Of a stretch of DNA of 64,000 nucleotides, positions 55,237 through 63,764 are shown piece by piece (positions within the stretch are counted from its first letter, which is position 1; every line of letters starts with the position of its first letter). The notes beneath the pieces are model-generated. The model was not told the origin of the DNA and ran no database searches. It saw only the letters and a list, made by a program, of their open reading frames with translations. This stretch comes from CALMKX01 sp036274895 (GTDB lineage: Bacteria > Acidobacteriota > Thermoanaerobaculia > Multivoradales > SZUA-115), in assembly GCA_036274895.1 (NCBI GenBank), contig DASUEU010000075.1:62001-126000 (forward strand), in the 5' to 3' direction. Position numbers and translations under genes: made by a program.

Positions 55237-56385
55237 TCAGGTGGGAGTAAAGAGCAGCCGATCCAAGATCTGCCGGTACTCTTCCTTCCCCATCGGCCGC
55301 GGGTTCGAGCCGTTGGAGCCGTTGGCCACCGAGCGGGCGGCGATCTCTTCGAGATCCTCGGCGCGCAGGCCCAGGGTCGAGAGGGGTGGCACACCGAGGT
55401 CTGCGACCAGGGACTCGACCCGCCGGAGGAAGCGCTCGGACCCCTCTTCCACGGGCAGCGGGCCCGACTCCGGGTCGAGCATCGCCTCCAGCTCCGCCAG
55501 CCGCCCGGCCACCGCTTCGCCGTGCGAGGCCAGCACCGGCGCCAACAGGGTGGCGTTGAGCAGGCCGTGAGGCAGGTCGTAGAAGCCGCCCAGGGTCTCC
55601 GACAGGCAGTGCACGGCCGCCACGTCGGCGCTGCCGAAGGCGAGGCCAGCGACGGTCGAGCCGGTCATCACGGCCTCGCGAGCCGCCGCGTCGCTGCCGA
55701 TGTCTGCCACTGCTCGGCGCAGGTGCCCGACCAGCAGGGTGATCGCCTTCTCGGCCAGGGCGTCCGAGGCGGGATTGCGGCAGCTGCAGGTGGTGGCTTC
55801 GAGGGCGTGGGTCAGGGCGTCGAGGCCGGTCCAGGCCACCTGGTCGCGCGGCAGGCTGGCGATCAGGTCGGCATCGACCAGGGCCTCCCGGGGGTACATG
55901 CCATCTCCCTTGACGCTGATCTTGGCCCGGCGCTCAGGCACGGTGATCACCGACACCCAGGTCACCTCCGAACCGGTGCCGCAGGTGGTGGGCACGGCCA
56001 CGAAGGGCAGGCTGGGGTTGCCGAAGCGGTTGCGGCCCTCGAAGTCGGTCAGCCGACCGGGGTTGGTGGCGAGCATGGCCGCGGCCTTGGCGGCGTCGAG
56101 CACGCTGCCGCCTCCCAACCCGACCACCACCTCGAAGCTGCCCGTGCGAGCCACCTCGGCGATCGCCTCGACCGTCGCGTCCCGCGGGTTGGGCTCGACG
56201 GTGTCGAAGGTGCCCACGGCGAGGCCGGCTGCTTCCAGCAGGGATGCTGCCCGCTGGGGCCAGGGGGTGGCGCCGAGGCCACGGTCGAAGACGAGGAGGG
56301 CACGGCGGTGGGGTTCCAGGGTCAGAGGCAGCCGGGTCAGGCTGCCGGGCGCGAGGGTCAGGCGGGTCGGGGCTCTGAAGGGCAT
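55237..56385 (-). CDS. Iron-containing alcohol dehydrogenase
   Basis: 382 residues from ATG 56383-56385. Group III Fe-ADH: GGGSVLDAAKAAAML (NAD binding), TTCGTGSEVTWVSV, ALVDADLIASLP (metal Asp), GLDALTHALEA (His), and CLSETLGGFYDLPHGLLNA (two His). The substrate is not evident; family members act on butanol, 1,3-propanediol, 4-hydroxybutyrate and others. Diverges from the sirtuin gene across only 24 bp, with overlapping -10 elements. Confidence 0.92.
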   Translation of the reverse strand: MPFRAPTRLTLAPGSLTRLPLTLEPHRRALLVFDRGLGATPWPQRAASLLEAAGLAVGTFDTVEPNPRDATVEAIAEVARTGSFEVVVGLGGGSVLDAAKAAAMLATNPGRLTDFEGRNRFGNPSLPFVAVPTTCGTGSEVTWVSVITVPERRAKISVKGDGMYPREALVDADLIASLPRDQVAWTGLDALTHALEATTCSCRNPASDALAEKAITLLVGHLRRAVADIGSDAAAREAVMTGSTVAGLAFGSADVAAVHCLSETLGGFYDLPHGLLNATLLAPVLASHGEAVAGRLAELEAMLDPESGPLPVEEGSERFLRRVESLVADLGVPPLSTLGLRAEDLEEIAARSVANGSNGSNPRPMGKEEYRQILDRLLFTPT

Positions 56386-56409
56386 GATGTCGGGTATTGT
56401 ACGCAGCCG
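56386..56409. promoter_or_regulatory. Bidirectional promoter with overlapping -10 elements
   Basis: In the 24-bp gap, TATTGT (56395-56400, plus) and TACAAT (56396-56401, minus) overlap by five bases. The plus hexamer ends 9 bp before the sirtuin GTG, and the minus one lies 10 bp before the Fe-ADH ATG. No Shine-Dalgarno sequence fits in either direction. The simplest reading is a shared promoter giving two leaderless mRNAs; the -35 elements are not recognisable. Confidence 0.55.
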
Positions 56410-57234
56410 GTGAATGGAGATTCCCAGGTCGAGGCCCTCGCCGAGGCTTTCGAGAAGGTCGGCAGCGGCCTGCTGCTCGCTGTCACCGGCGCCGGGATCA
56501 GCCTGGCGAGTGGCATCCCCACCTTCCGCGGCTCCGACCCGGGTGCCGTGTGGAAGCGGGACCTGATGGAGCTCGCCACCCTCGGCTACTTCCTCGAGGA
56601 TCCGGTCGGCTCCTGGCAGTGGTACCTCTCCCGCTTCGATACTCTGGCGGCAGCCCGCCCCAACCCCGCCCACCTCGCCCTGGCCGAGCTGGAGCGCTGG
56701 CAGGTGGCGCGCGGCGGCGAGCTGCTGCTGATCACCCAGAACATCGACACCCTCCACGAGCAGGCCGGCTCGACGCGAATGATCAAGGTCCACGGCAGCT
56801 CGGACAAGGTGCGTTGTAGCCGGGACGGCTGCACCCTCGGCAGCCCGAGCGGCGCCCTGCCTCGCCCGGACGAGGCCCTGGCGGCCTTCGCCGCGGCGCC
56901 GAGTGAGGACACGCTCCCCCGCTGCCCCCGCTGCGGCTCTCCCCTGCGGCCTCACGTGCTGTGGTTCGACGAGCTCTACGCCAGCCACGCCGACTACCGC
57001 TGGAGCGAGGTGCAGCGCTCGCTGCACTGCATGCGGGCCGCCTTGTGCATCGGCACCTCGTTCGCGGTTGGCTTCACCGAGGCCCTGCTCCAGGCCGCGG
57101 CCTACAACGGGGTGCCGGTCTTCGCCATCGACCCCACCCCCACCCTGCCGGTCGCCGGCCGCTCCCTGCGCCACCTGGTGGCCCGGGCCGAGGAGCTGCT
57201 GCCGCGGGTGGTGGCCCGACTGACCGCATCATGA
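56410..57234 (+). CDS. cobB: NAD-dependent protein deacylase, Sir2 family
   Basis: 274 residues from GTG 56410, the only start consistent with the family N-terminus; the frame is open far upstream but antisense to the Fe-ADH gene. Motifs: TGAGISLASGIPTFRG (26-41), TQNIDTLHEQAG, catalytic His128 in VHGSSDK, zinc ligands CSRDGC and CPRCG, FDELY and GTSFAV. Removes acyl groups from lysines using NAD+. The ThrE gene follows after 13 bp. Confidence 0.94.
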   Translation: MNGDSQVEALAEAFEKVGSGLLLAVTGAGISLASGIPTFRGSDPGAVWKRDLMELATLGYFLEDPVGSWQWYLSRFDTLAAARPNPAHLALAELERWQVARGGELLLITQNIDTLHEQAGSTRMIKVHGSSDKVRCSRDGCTLGSPSGALPRPDEALAAFAAAPSEDTLPRCPRCGSPLRPHVLWFDELYASHADYRWSEVQRSLHCMRAALCIGTSFAVGFTEALLQAAAYNGVPVFAIDPTPTLPVAGRSLRHLVARAEELLPRVVARLTAS

Positions 57235-57247
57235 GCAGGCCCGGGCC

Positions 57248-58489
57248 GTGACCGCGCCGGCGGCTGCCCCTCCCCGGCGCGAGAAGGTGGCCTTCCTCAT
57301 CACCCTCGCCCGAGCCCTCCACTCCCTGGGCAGTCCGGCCCACCGGCTGGAGGGGTCCCTGGCCCAGATCGCGTCCGGCCTCGGCGTGCCCGGGCAGTTC
57401 TTCGCCACGCCCACGGCGATCTTCGCCGCCCTCGGCGAGGGCGAAGCCAACGAGACCATCCTGATCCGCGCCGAGCCCGGCAGCACCGACCTCGAGAGGC
57501 TCTGCCTGGTCGAGGATGTGATGCAGGACGTCGAGGCCAGGAGGATGACGCCCCGCGAGGCGCGAGAGCGGGTGGATGCGGTGATGGCCGGCCCGGATCG
57601 TTACCCCTCCGCCCTGGTGCCCCTAGCCTTCGCCTTGGCCTCGGCGGCCGCGGCGCGGTTCTTCGGCGGCGGCGTTCCAGAGGTCGTGACGGCCGGCGCC
57701 GTCGGATTGGTGATCGGCCTGCTCTCCCTGCTGCCGGGGCCCCTGCCGGCCTTTCGCGGGCTGTTCGAGGCGGTGGCGGCCGTGGTGGCCGCGGCGACCG
57801 CCACTGCCCTGTCCCGCCCCGAGGGCTTCGCCGGCCTGCCGGGCGTGGCCGGCCACGTGGTGATCCTCGCCGGTCTGATCGTGCTCATCCCGGGGCTCTC
57901 GCTCACCGTCAGCATGACCGAGCTGGCCACCCGCAACCTGGTCTGTGGCAGCGCCCGCCTGGCCGGGGCCTTGACGGTCTTCCTCACTCTGGGCTTCGGC
58001 GTCGCGCTCGGCCAGTGGCTGGGCCGCGCCGCCTTCGGCCTCGCCGTCGCCCTGGAGCCCGTCGCCCTCCCCGCCTGGACCGAGCTTCCCTCCCTGATGG
58101 TCTCGGCCGCGGCCTTCCTGGTGCTCTTCCGCGCCCGGCCCCGGGACTACGGTTGGATCCTCCTCGCCGCCTGGGGAGCTCTCGCCGGGGCCCGCCTGGG
58201 CAGCCAGCTGCTCGGCCCTCAGCTCGGCGCTTTCTTCGGCGCCTTGCTGGTCGGCTCCGGCAGCAACCTGCTGGCCCGCCTGCGCGGCCGACCCGCTGCC
58301 GTCACCCAGCTCCCCGGTCTGATGCTCCTGGTGCCCGGTAGCCTGGGCTTCAACAGCGTCGCCTCCCTGCTCGCCGAGGACGTCCAGGTCGGCGTCCAGG
58401 CCGCCTTCACCATGACCCTGGTCGCCGCCGCCCTGGTCACCGGCATCCTCCTCGCCAACGTGGTGGTGCCGCCCCGGCGGCTGTTGTGA
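57248..58489 (+). CDS. Threonine/serine exporter family protein
   Basis: 413 residues, GTG start. ThrE-type fusion of a cytoplasmic N-terminal DUF1212 region (about 1-115) and about ten transmembrane helices ending in the DUF3815 half. Hydrophobic helices are evident from residue 120 on (ALASAAAARFFGGGVPEV, AGHVVILAGLIVLIPGLSLT). Catalytic-looking charged pairs at SMTELATRNLVCGSARL match the family. Exports L-threonine/serine in characterised members; substrate here unproven. Confidence 0.88.
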   Translation: MTAPAAAPPRREKVAFLITLARALHSLGSPAHRLEGSLAQIASGLGVPGQFFATPTAIFAALGEGEANETILIRAEPGSTDLERLCLVEDVMQDVEARRMTPREARERVDAVMAGPDRYPSALVPLAFALASAAAARFFGGGVPEVVTAGAVGLVIGLLSLLPGPLPAFRGLFEAVAAVVAAATATALSRPEGFAGLPGVAGHVVILAGLIVLIPGLSLTVSMTELATRNLVCGSARLAGALTVFLTLGFGVALGQWLGRAAFGLAVALEPVALPAWTELPSLMVSAAAFLVLFRARPRDYGWILLAAWGALAGARLGSQLLGPQLGAFFGALLVGSGSNLLARLRGRPAAVTQLPGLMLLVPGSLGFNSVASLLAEDVQVGVQAAFTMTLVAAALVTGILLANVVVPPRRLL

Positions 58490-58503
58490 GAAAGGACTCC
58501 CCC

Positions 58504-59505
58504 ATGGACCACGTCAACCTCGGTTCGACCGGCCTCAAGGTCTCGCCCCTCTGCCTGGGCACGATGATGTTCGGGGCCTGGGGGGAGCGCGATCACGAGC
58601 GATCGATCCAGATCATCCACCAGGCCCTGGACGCCGGGATCAACTTCGTGGACACCGCCAACATCTACTCCGCCGGGGAGAGTGAGGAGATCGTCGGCAA
58701 GGCCATTCGCGGCCGGCGCCACGAAGTGGTGCTGGCGACCAAGGTCCACGGCAAGATGGGCAAGGACCCCAACCAACAGGGGCTGTCCCGCAAGGCCATC
58801 CAGCAAGAATGCGAGGCCAGCCTGCGTCGCCTGGGCACCGACGTCATCGACCTCTACCAGATCCACCGCCCGGACCCCACGACGCCCTGGGAAGAGACCC
58901 TCTCGACCCTGAACGACCTGGTGCGCCAGGGCAAAGTGCGCTACCTCGGCTGCTCCACCAACCACTACGACGACCCCAGCGGCACCTTCGGCCCTCTGCT
59001 GCGGGCCTGGGAGATGGTCCACACCTGGCACCTGGCCGACGCCCGCGGCTGGGAGCGCTGGGCGAGCCTCCAGCCTCCCTACAGCATGCTGCGGCGGACC
59101 ATGGAGACCGAGCACTTCCCGGCCTGCCAGCGCTTCGGCATCGGCTGCATGGTGTGGAGCCCGCTCGAGGGAGGCTGGCTGACCGGCAAGTACCGCCGCG
59201 GAGCCGCCAACCCCGCGGACAGCCCGCGGGCCAAGAGCTGGGTGGGAGATCTCGCCCAGCCGCGCTTCGAGCGCCGGCTGAACGTGGTGGAGGAGTTGCT
59301 GGCCTGGGCCGCCCGGCGGGGCACGCCTTTGAGTGAGCTGGCCCTGGCCTGGACCCTCGACCAGCCGGCGGTGACCAGCACGATCATCGGCCCGCGCACC
59401 CCGGAGCAGCTGGCCAGCTGTCTCGCGGCCCTCGCCCTGAGATTGACCGACGAGGACCGCGCCGTGGTGGATCGCCTGGTGCCGCCCGGTACGGCGGTGT
59501 TGTAG
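58504..59505 (+). CDS. Aldo/keto reductase
   Basis: 333 residues from ATG 58504 (AAAGGA 8 bp upstream; a GTG six codons earlier is less likely). AKR (beta/alpha)8 barrel: NFVDTANIYSAGESEEIVG with catalytic Asp and Tyr, EVVLATKVHG with Lys, DVIDLYQIHRPD with His, and C-terminal cofactor motif STIIGPRTPEQLA. NADPH-dependent oxidoreductase of AKR11/YghZ-like shape; substrate unknown. The TAG stop is supplied by the start of the repeat element 59502-59626. Confidence 0.92.
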   Translation: MDHVNLGSTGLKVSPLCLGTMMFGAWGERDHERSIQIIHQALDAGINFVDTANIYSAGESEEIVGKAIRGRRHEVVLATKVHGKMGKDPNQQGLSRKAIQQECEASLRRLGTDVIDLYQIHRPDPTTPWEETLSTLNDLVRQGKVRYLGCSTNHYDDPSGTFGPLLRAWEMVHTWHLADARGWERWASLQPPYSMLRRTMETEHFPACQRFGIGCMVWSPLEGGWLTGKYRRGAANPADSPRAKSWVGDLAQPRFERRLNVVEELLAWAARRGTPLSELALAWTLDQPAVTSTIIGPRTPEQLASCLAALALRLTDEDRAVVDRLVPPGTAVL

Positions 59506-59626
59506 GGACGAACTTTCCCCCTGTCATCCCGAGCGAAGCCGAGGGATCTCTCCTCCGGAGCACGCCGCCGCCCGGCAGAGATCCTTCGGCTTCGCTCGGG
59601 ATGATGGCTGGTCCGGAGGCCCCTAC
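59502..59626. repeat. 125-bp nested palindromic element between convergent genes
   Basis: Arms of about 50 bp in inverted order: both begin GTAGGG and carry TCATCCCGAGCGAAGCCGA, read inward. A 25-bp spacer separates them. The left GTAGGG contains the stop of the aldo/keto reductase (59503-59505) and the right one, on the minus strand, the stop of the cytochrome c gene (59623-59625). Same ends as the element 13293-13322; the arm core resembles that in 54232-54315. Confidence 0.85.
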
Positions 59627-60072
59627 GACGCCGGGGCCTGGATGGTCTCGAGGAAGGCCAGGATCTGGTCGAGGCGGACCTTGACCTCGGCCTCCTGGTC
59701 GCCTCCCTTCTCGGGATCCTGGAAGGAGAGGCCCCACACCGGCATGTCGGTGGTGCCGTGGGCCAGCACCAGCTCCCGGCCGTCGACCTTCCGGCGTACC
59801 TCTTCCACCGGGAAGGTCCCCTTGTTCTTCTTGGCGATCAGGGTGAGGTCGGTCGGCTTGGTCTTGAGGAGCGTGGCGAGGGTGCCGTCGCCTTTCGCCG
59901 CTGGGCCGTGGCAGCTCGCGCAGTAGACGCGAAAGGTGACTTTGCCGCGGGCGGCCAGTTCCTGCTTGGAGATGGGCTCCTGGGCTCTCGCGGAGAGCCC
60001 GAACCACAGTCCACCCGTCAGTACGAGCACGGCGGCGGCGAGAGCAGCTTTGCCGATGCGAGTCGCTTTCAT
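59623..60072 (-). CDS. Secreted cytochrome c
   Basis: 149 residues from ATG 60070-60072, with GGAGGAGG upstream. Signal peptide (IGKAALAAAVLVLTGGLW), then a class I cytochrome c fold with one heme motif CASCHG and a distal Met in TTDMPVWG. Probably a periplasmic electron carrier. A chain of Lys-rich residues before the axial Met (KTKPTDLTLIAKKNKG) suggests docking to an acidic partner. Next to the short asparaginase gene, 79 bp apart. Confidence 0.9.
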   Translation of the reverse strand: MKATRIGKAALAAAVLVLTGGLWFGLSARAQEPISKQELAARGKVTFRVYCASCHGPAAKGDGTLATLLKTKPTDLTLIAKKNKGTFPVEEVRRKVDGRELVLAHGTTDMPVWGLSFQDPEKGGDQEAEVKVRLDQILAFLETIQAPAS

Positions 60073-60150
60073 GGCTTTCCTCCTCCTCGGCCCGAGCTTT
60101 CCAGCTTGCCCAGGGCGCTTCACCACCCCCACGGGCAGCCACCTATCCCT

Positions 60151-60675
60151 TCAGCTGCGTGCCCTGACGAAGGTGCCTCGCTCGCGGTCCTTGGTCACTC
60201 CCGGGAAGGCGAGGGCCCGGCCGTGGGCCACGGCGTAAACGCCCGGAGCCAGGATGCCGGTGGCGAAGATCGCCTCGGTCAAGTTCTGGAGGGCGTCGGA
60301 GAGCTTCATCTCGTAGGGGCGCATGGCACCGGTCAGGATGATCGGCACCTGCGGGTCCTTCACCCGGCGGACCAAGCACTCCCCGGTCTGCGCCAGGGTG
60401 TCCGTGCCGTGCAGCACCACCACGCCCCGCACCGTGGGGGGTGAGGCCGTGGCCCCGGCGGCGATCACCGCCTCGGCGATGCGGTCGCGGTCTTCCTCCG
60501 TCATCTCGAGGCTGTCCTTGCTCATCAGCTCGACGACGTGGACGGCGGTGTCCTCCAGCCGCAGCTCGTCGCACATCCGCCGCACGATCGAGCGCCGGTT
60601 CGCCAGCTCCCCGGAGTGCTCGTCGTAGGTCTTCTCGATGGTGCCGCCGGTGGTGATCAGGGTGACGTTGGCCAC
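60151..60675 (-). CDS. Asparaginase-domain protein, single-domain form
   Basis: 174 residues, GTG start, about half the length of L-asparaginases; it corresponds to the N-terminal catalytic domain only. LITTGGTIEKTYDE (nucleophile Thr), VVVLHGTDTLAQTG (second Thr-Asp pair) and PIILTGAMRPYEMKLSDAL are intact. The C-terminal domain is missing without sign of a frameshift, so this looks like a natural short form. Activity would need dimer interfaces other than the classical tetramer. A TAGAGT hexamer 8 bp upstream suggests leaderless initiation. Confidence 0.85.
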   Translation of the reverse strand: MANVTLITTGGTIEKTYDEHSGELANRRSIVRRMCDELRLEDTAVHVVELMSKDSLEMTEEDRDRIAEAVIAAGATASPPTVRGVVVLHGTDTLAQTGECLVRRVKDPQVPIILTGAMRPYEMKLSDALQNLTEAIFATGILAPGVYAVAHGRALAFPGVTKDRERGTFVRARS

Positions 60676-60752
60676 GAGCTGATACTCTATCCTGCGTCTC
60701 GGACGACCCCGCAGCCCCGGTTTCCAGAAGCCCCGGACCCCGAGGAGACTCC

Positions 60753-63197
60753 ATGACCCTCGAGCTCACGCCCTCCCCTCACGCCACCGACGAAGCCAGG
60801 CCGACCGCGGGCAGCCGCCCGGAAGGCCGGGACGCCGTGCTCGCCGACTACCGCATCGCCTACGAGAGCCGTCAGGCGAGCCTACTCGGCCGCCGCGAGG
60901 TGCTCACCGGCAAGGCCAAGTTCGGCATCTTCGGCGACGGCAAGGAAGTGGCCCAGCTGGCCATGGCCCGGGCCTTCCGCCCCGGGGACTTCCGCGCCGG
61001 CTATTACCGTGACCAGACCTTCATGATGGCGCGCGGCATCCTCACCCTGGAGGAGTGGTTCGCCCAGCTCTACGCCGACACCGACGTCGATCACGAGCCC
61101 GCCTCCGCAGGCCGCCAGATGAACGGCCACTACGCCACCCGCCTGCTCGAGGGGGACGGCCGCTTCCGCGACCTCTCCCGCCTGCACAACGTCGCCGCCG
61201 ACCTCTCCCCCACCGCCTCGCAGATGCCCAAGCTGGTGGGCTTGGCCTATGCATCGCACTTCTACCGCCAGCTGCCCGGCCTGGGCGAGGCGGCCGGCAC
61301 CGGCTCCGGGGGCGACGAGATCGCTTTCGGCACCATCGGTGACGCGAGCTGCGCCGAGGGTCTGTTCTGGGAGTCGATCAACGCCGCCGGTGTGCTCCAG
61401 GTGCCGCTCTTGATGTCGATCTGGGACGACGGCTACGGCATCTCGGTGCCCCGCGAGCTGCAGATCACCAAGGGTGACCTTTCCGCCGTGCTCTCCGGTT
61501 TCGGCCGCGAGCCTGGCCAGAAGGGGGGCTACGAGCTCTTCGCCGTCCCGGCCTGGGACTACCCCGCCCTCTGTGAGACCTACCTGGCCGTGGCCGAGAT
61601 CGTCCGCCGGGAGCATCGGCCGGCGATCGTCCACGTCACCGAGTGCACCCAGCCGCAGGGGCACTCCACCTCGGGCAGCCACGAGCGCTACAAGTCCCCC
61701 GAGCGCCTGGAGTGGGAGACGCAACACGACTGCCTGACTCGGATGCGCAGCTTCATGGTGGAACGGGGCCTGGCCGGCGAGGCTGAGCTCGACGAGCTCG
61801 AGCGGCAGGCTCGCGAGCGGGTCCAGAACGCCAAGGCCGCCGCCTGGAAGGCCTACCGGGCGCCGATCGAGGAAGAGATGCGCACCCTGGTTGCCTTGAC
61901 CGGCGAGCTGGCCAAAGCCTCCCCCGCCCGGGAGGCCTTGGAGGCCGCCACCTCGGCCCTGCTCAAGAAGCCGACGCCGCTACGCCGGGACCTGATGGGC
62001 ACCGCGCTCGAGGCCCTGGCCGCCACCGTCGGCGAGGAGAGCCCGGCCCGCCAGGCCCTCGCCGCCTGGCGCCAAGGGGAGCTGGCCACCAACCGCCGGC
62101 GCTACAGCTCCCACCTCAGCGCCGAGACCGCGGCCTCCGCCCTGCGGGTGACGCCGGTGGCGCCTGTCTATGCCGAGGATGCCCCCCTGCTCAACGGCTT
62201 CGAGATCCTCAACGCCTGCTTCGATGCCGCCCTGGCCCGGGACCCCCGGGTCGCCGCCATGGGCGAGGACGTGGGCAAGCTCGGGGACGTCAACCAGGCC
62301 TTCCTGGGCATGCAGGAGAAGTACGGCGCCCTGCGGGTGAGCGACACCGGCATCCGGGAGGCCACCATCATGGGCCAGGCCATCGGCCTGGCGATCCGGG
62401 GCCTGCGGCCGATCGCCGAAATCCAGTACCTCGACTATCTGCTCTACGCGTTGCAGATCCTCTCCGACGACCTCGCCACCCTCTGCTGGCGCACGGTCGG
62501 CCAGCAGAAGGCGCCGGTGATCGTGCGCACCCGCGGCCACCGGCTGGAGGGGGTGTGGCACTCGGGCTCGCCGATGGGCGGCATCCTGCACCTGGTGCGG
62601 GGGATCCACGTCTGCGTGCCGCGGGACATGACGAGGGCTGCGGGGTTCTACAACACGCTGCTCGCCGCCGACGACCCGGCGATCGTGATCGAGGTGTTGA
62701 ACGGCTACCGCACCAAGGAAGCCCTGCCCGCCAACATCGGGGAGATGCGGCTGCCCCTGGGGGTGCCGGAGATCCTGCGCCAGGGCACGGACGTGACCGT
62801 GGTGAGCTACGGCCCATGCCTGAAGATTGCCCGCGAGGCGGCGGAGATCCTCTCCGGGCTGGGCATCGAGATGGAGCTGATCGACGTCCAGACCCTGCTG
62901 CCCTTCGACCTCGAGCACTCGATCGTCCGCTCCCTGCAGAAGACCAACCGCATCCTGGTGCTCGACGAGGACGTGCCCGGCGGCGCCAGCTCCTACCTGA
63001 TGCAGCAGGTGCTCGAGGAGCAGGGCGGCTACCACTGGCTGGACGGCGCCCCCCGTACCCTCACCAGCCAGGCCCACCGCCCGGCCTACGCCTCCGACGG
63101 CGACTACTTCTCGAAGCCCAACCGGGAGGACGTGGTGGAGGTGGTCTACTCGATGATGCGCGAGGCCGATCCCCGCCGCTTCCCCCCTCTCGTCTGA
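60753..63197 (+). CDS. 2-oxoacid dehydrogenase E1, fused alpha and beta subunits
   Basis: 814 residues with a GAGGAG site. The alpha part (about 40-440) holds the thiamine diphosphate site FGTIGDASCAEGLFWESIN and IWDDGYGISVP, as in fused E1 enzymes of branched-chain or related complexes. A linker of about 45 residues joins the beta part (about 475-810) with GEDVGKLGDVNQAF, DTGIREATIMGQAIGLAIRG and the C-terminal transketolase domain. Oxidatively decarboxylates a 2-oxoacid and passes the acyl group to lipoyl-E2, not encoded here. Branched-chain substrate is likely but not shown. SufT follows after 16 bp. Confidence 0.92.
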   Translation: MTLELTPSPHATDEARPTAGSRPEGRDAVLADYRIAYESRQASLLGRREVLTGKAKFGIFGDGKEVAQLAMARAFRPGDFRAGYYRDQTFMMARGILTLEEWFAQLYADTDVDHEPASAGRQMNGHYATRLLEGDGRFRDLSRLHNVAADLSPTASQMPKLVGLAYASHFYRQLPGLGEAAGTGSGGDEIAFGTIGDASCAEGLFWESINAAGVLQVPLLMSIWDDGYGISVPRELQITKGDLSAVLSGFGREPGQKGGYELFAVPAWDYPALCETYLAVAEIVRREHRPAIVHVTECTQPQGHSTSGSHERYKSPERLEWETQHDCLTRMRSFMVERGLAGEAELDELERQARERVQNAKAAAWKAYRAPIEEEMRTLVALTGELAKASPAREALEAATSALLKKPTPLRRDLMGTALEALAATVGEESPARQALAAWRQGELATNRRRYSSHLSAETAASALRVTPVAPVYAEDAPLLNGFEILNACFDAALARDPRVAAMGEDVGKLGDVNQAFLGMQEKYGALRVSDTGIREATIMGQAIGLAIRGLRPIAEIQYLDYLLYALQILSDDLATLCWRTVGQQKAPVIVRTRGHRLEGVWHSGSPMGGILHLVRGIHVCVPRDMTRAAGFYNTLLAADDPAIVIEVLNGYRTKEALPANIGEMRLPLGVPEILRQGTDVTVVSYGPCLKIAREAAEILSGLGIEMELIDVQTLLPFDLEHSIVRSLQKTNRILVLDEDVPGGASSYLMQQVLEEQGGYHWLDGAPRTLTSQAHRPAYASDGDYFSKPNREDVVEVVYSMMREADPRRFPPLV

Positions 63198-63213
63198 CCG
63201 GAGCCGAGCGACT

Positions 63214-63756
63214 TTGCAGACCCGCGAGACCGTAACCCTGCTACGCGACACCGAGGCCGTCCAGGTGCCGGAGGGCGCGCCGTTCACCCTCACGGCGGGC
63301 ACCTCGGTGGTGATCACCCAATCCCTGGGCGGCACCTACACGGTGATGACCCCCTACGGCCTGCTGGCGCGCATCGACGAGCGCAACGCCGACGCCCTGG
63401 GCAAAGAGGCGGGAGCCGCCGAGGCCCCCGAGACCGTCGAGGCCCCGCTCGAAGAGAGGGTGTGGGCGGCGATGAAGAAGTGCTACGACCCGGAGATCCC
63501 GGTCAACATTGTGGATCTGGGCCTGGTCTACGACTGCCAGGTGGCGCCGCGCGAGGACGGGCTCTCCGACGTGACCGTGAAGATGACGCTGACGGCCCCC
63601 GGCTGCGGCATGGGCGACGTGCTCGCCCAGGACGTGAAGCGGCGCGTCGAGGAGCTGGCCGGGGTGGGCGAGGCGGACATCGAGCTGGTGTTCGACCCGC
63701 AGTGGAGCATGGAGATGATGACCGAGGCGGCCCGGCTGCAGCTGGGGATGCTCTGA
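63214..63756 (+). CDS. sufT: Fe-S cluster assembly protein SufT
   Basis: 180 residues, TTG start. N-terminal beta region (about 1-70) characteristic of SufT plus a C-terminal MIP18/DUF59 domain with KKCYDPEIPVNIVDLGLVYD and LTAPGCGMGDVLAQDVK, where Cys is the key residue. SufT helps mature Fe-S enzymes under heavy demand, including lipoyl synthase in studied species. Its place after the lipoamide-dependent E1 gene fits that. Confidence 0.88.
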   Translation: MQTRETVTLLRDTEAVQVPEGAPFTLTAGTSVVITQSLGGTYTVMTPYGLLARIDERNADALGKEAGAAEAPETVEAPLEERVWAAMKKCYDPEIPVNIVDLGLVYDCQVAPREDGLSDVTVKMTLTAPGCGMGDVLAQDVKRRVEELAGVGEADIELVFDPQWSMEMMTEAARLQLGML

Positions 63757-63764
63757 GGAGCCGG

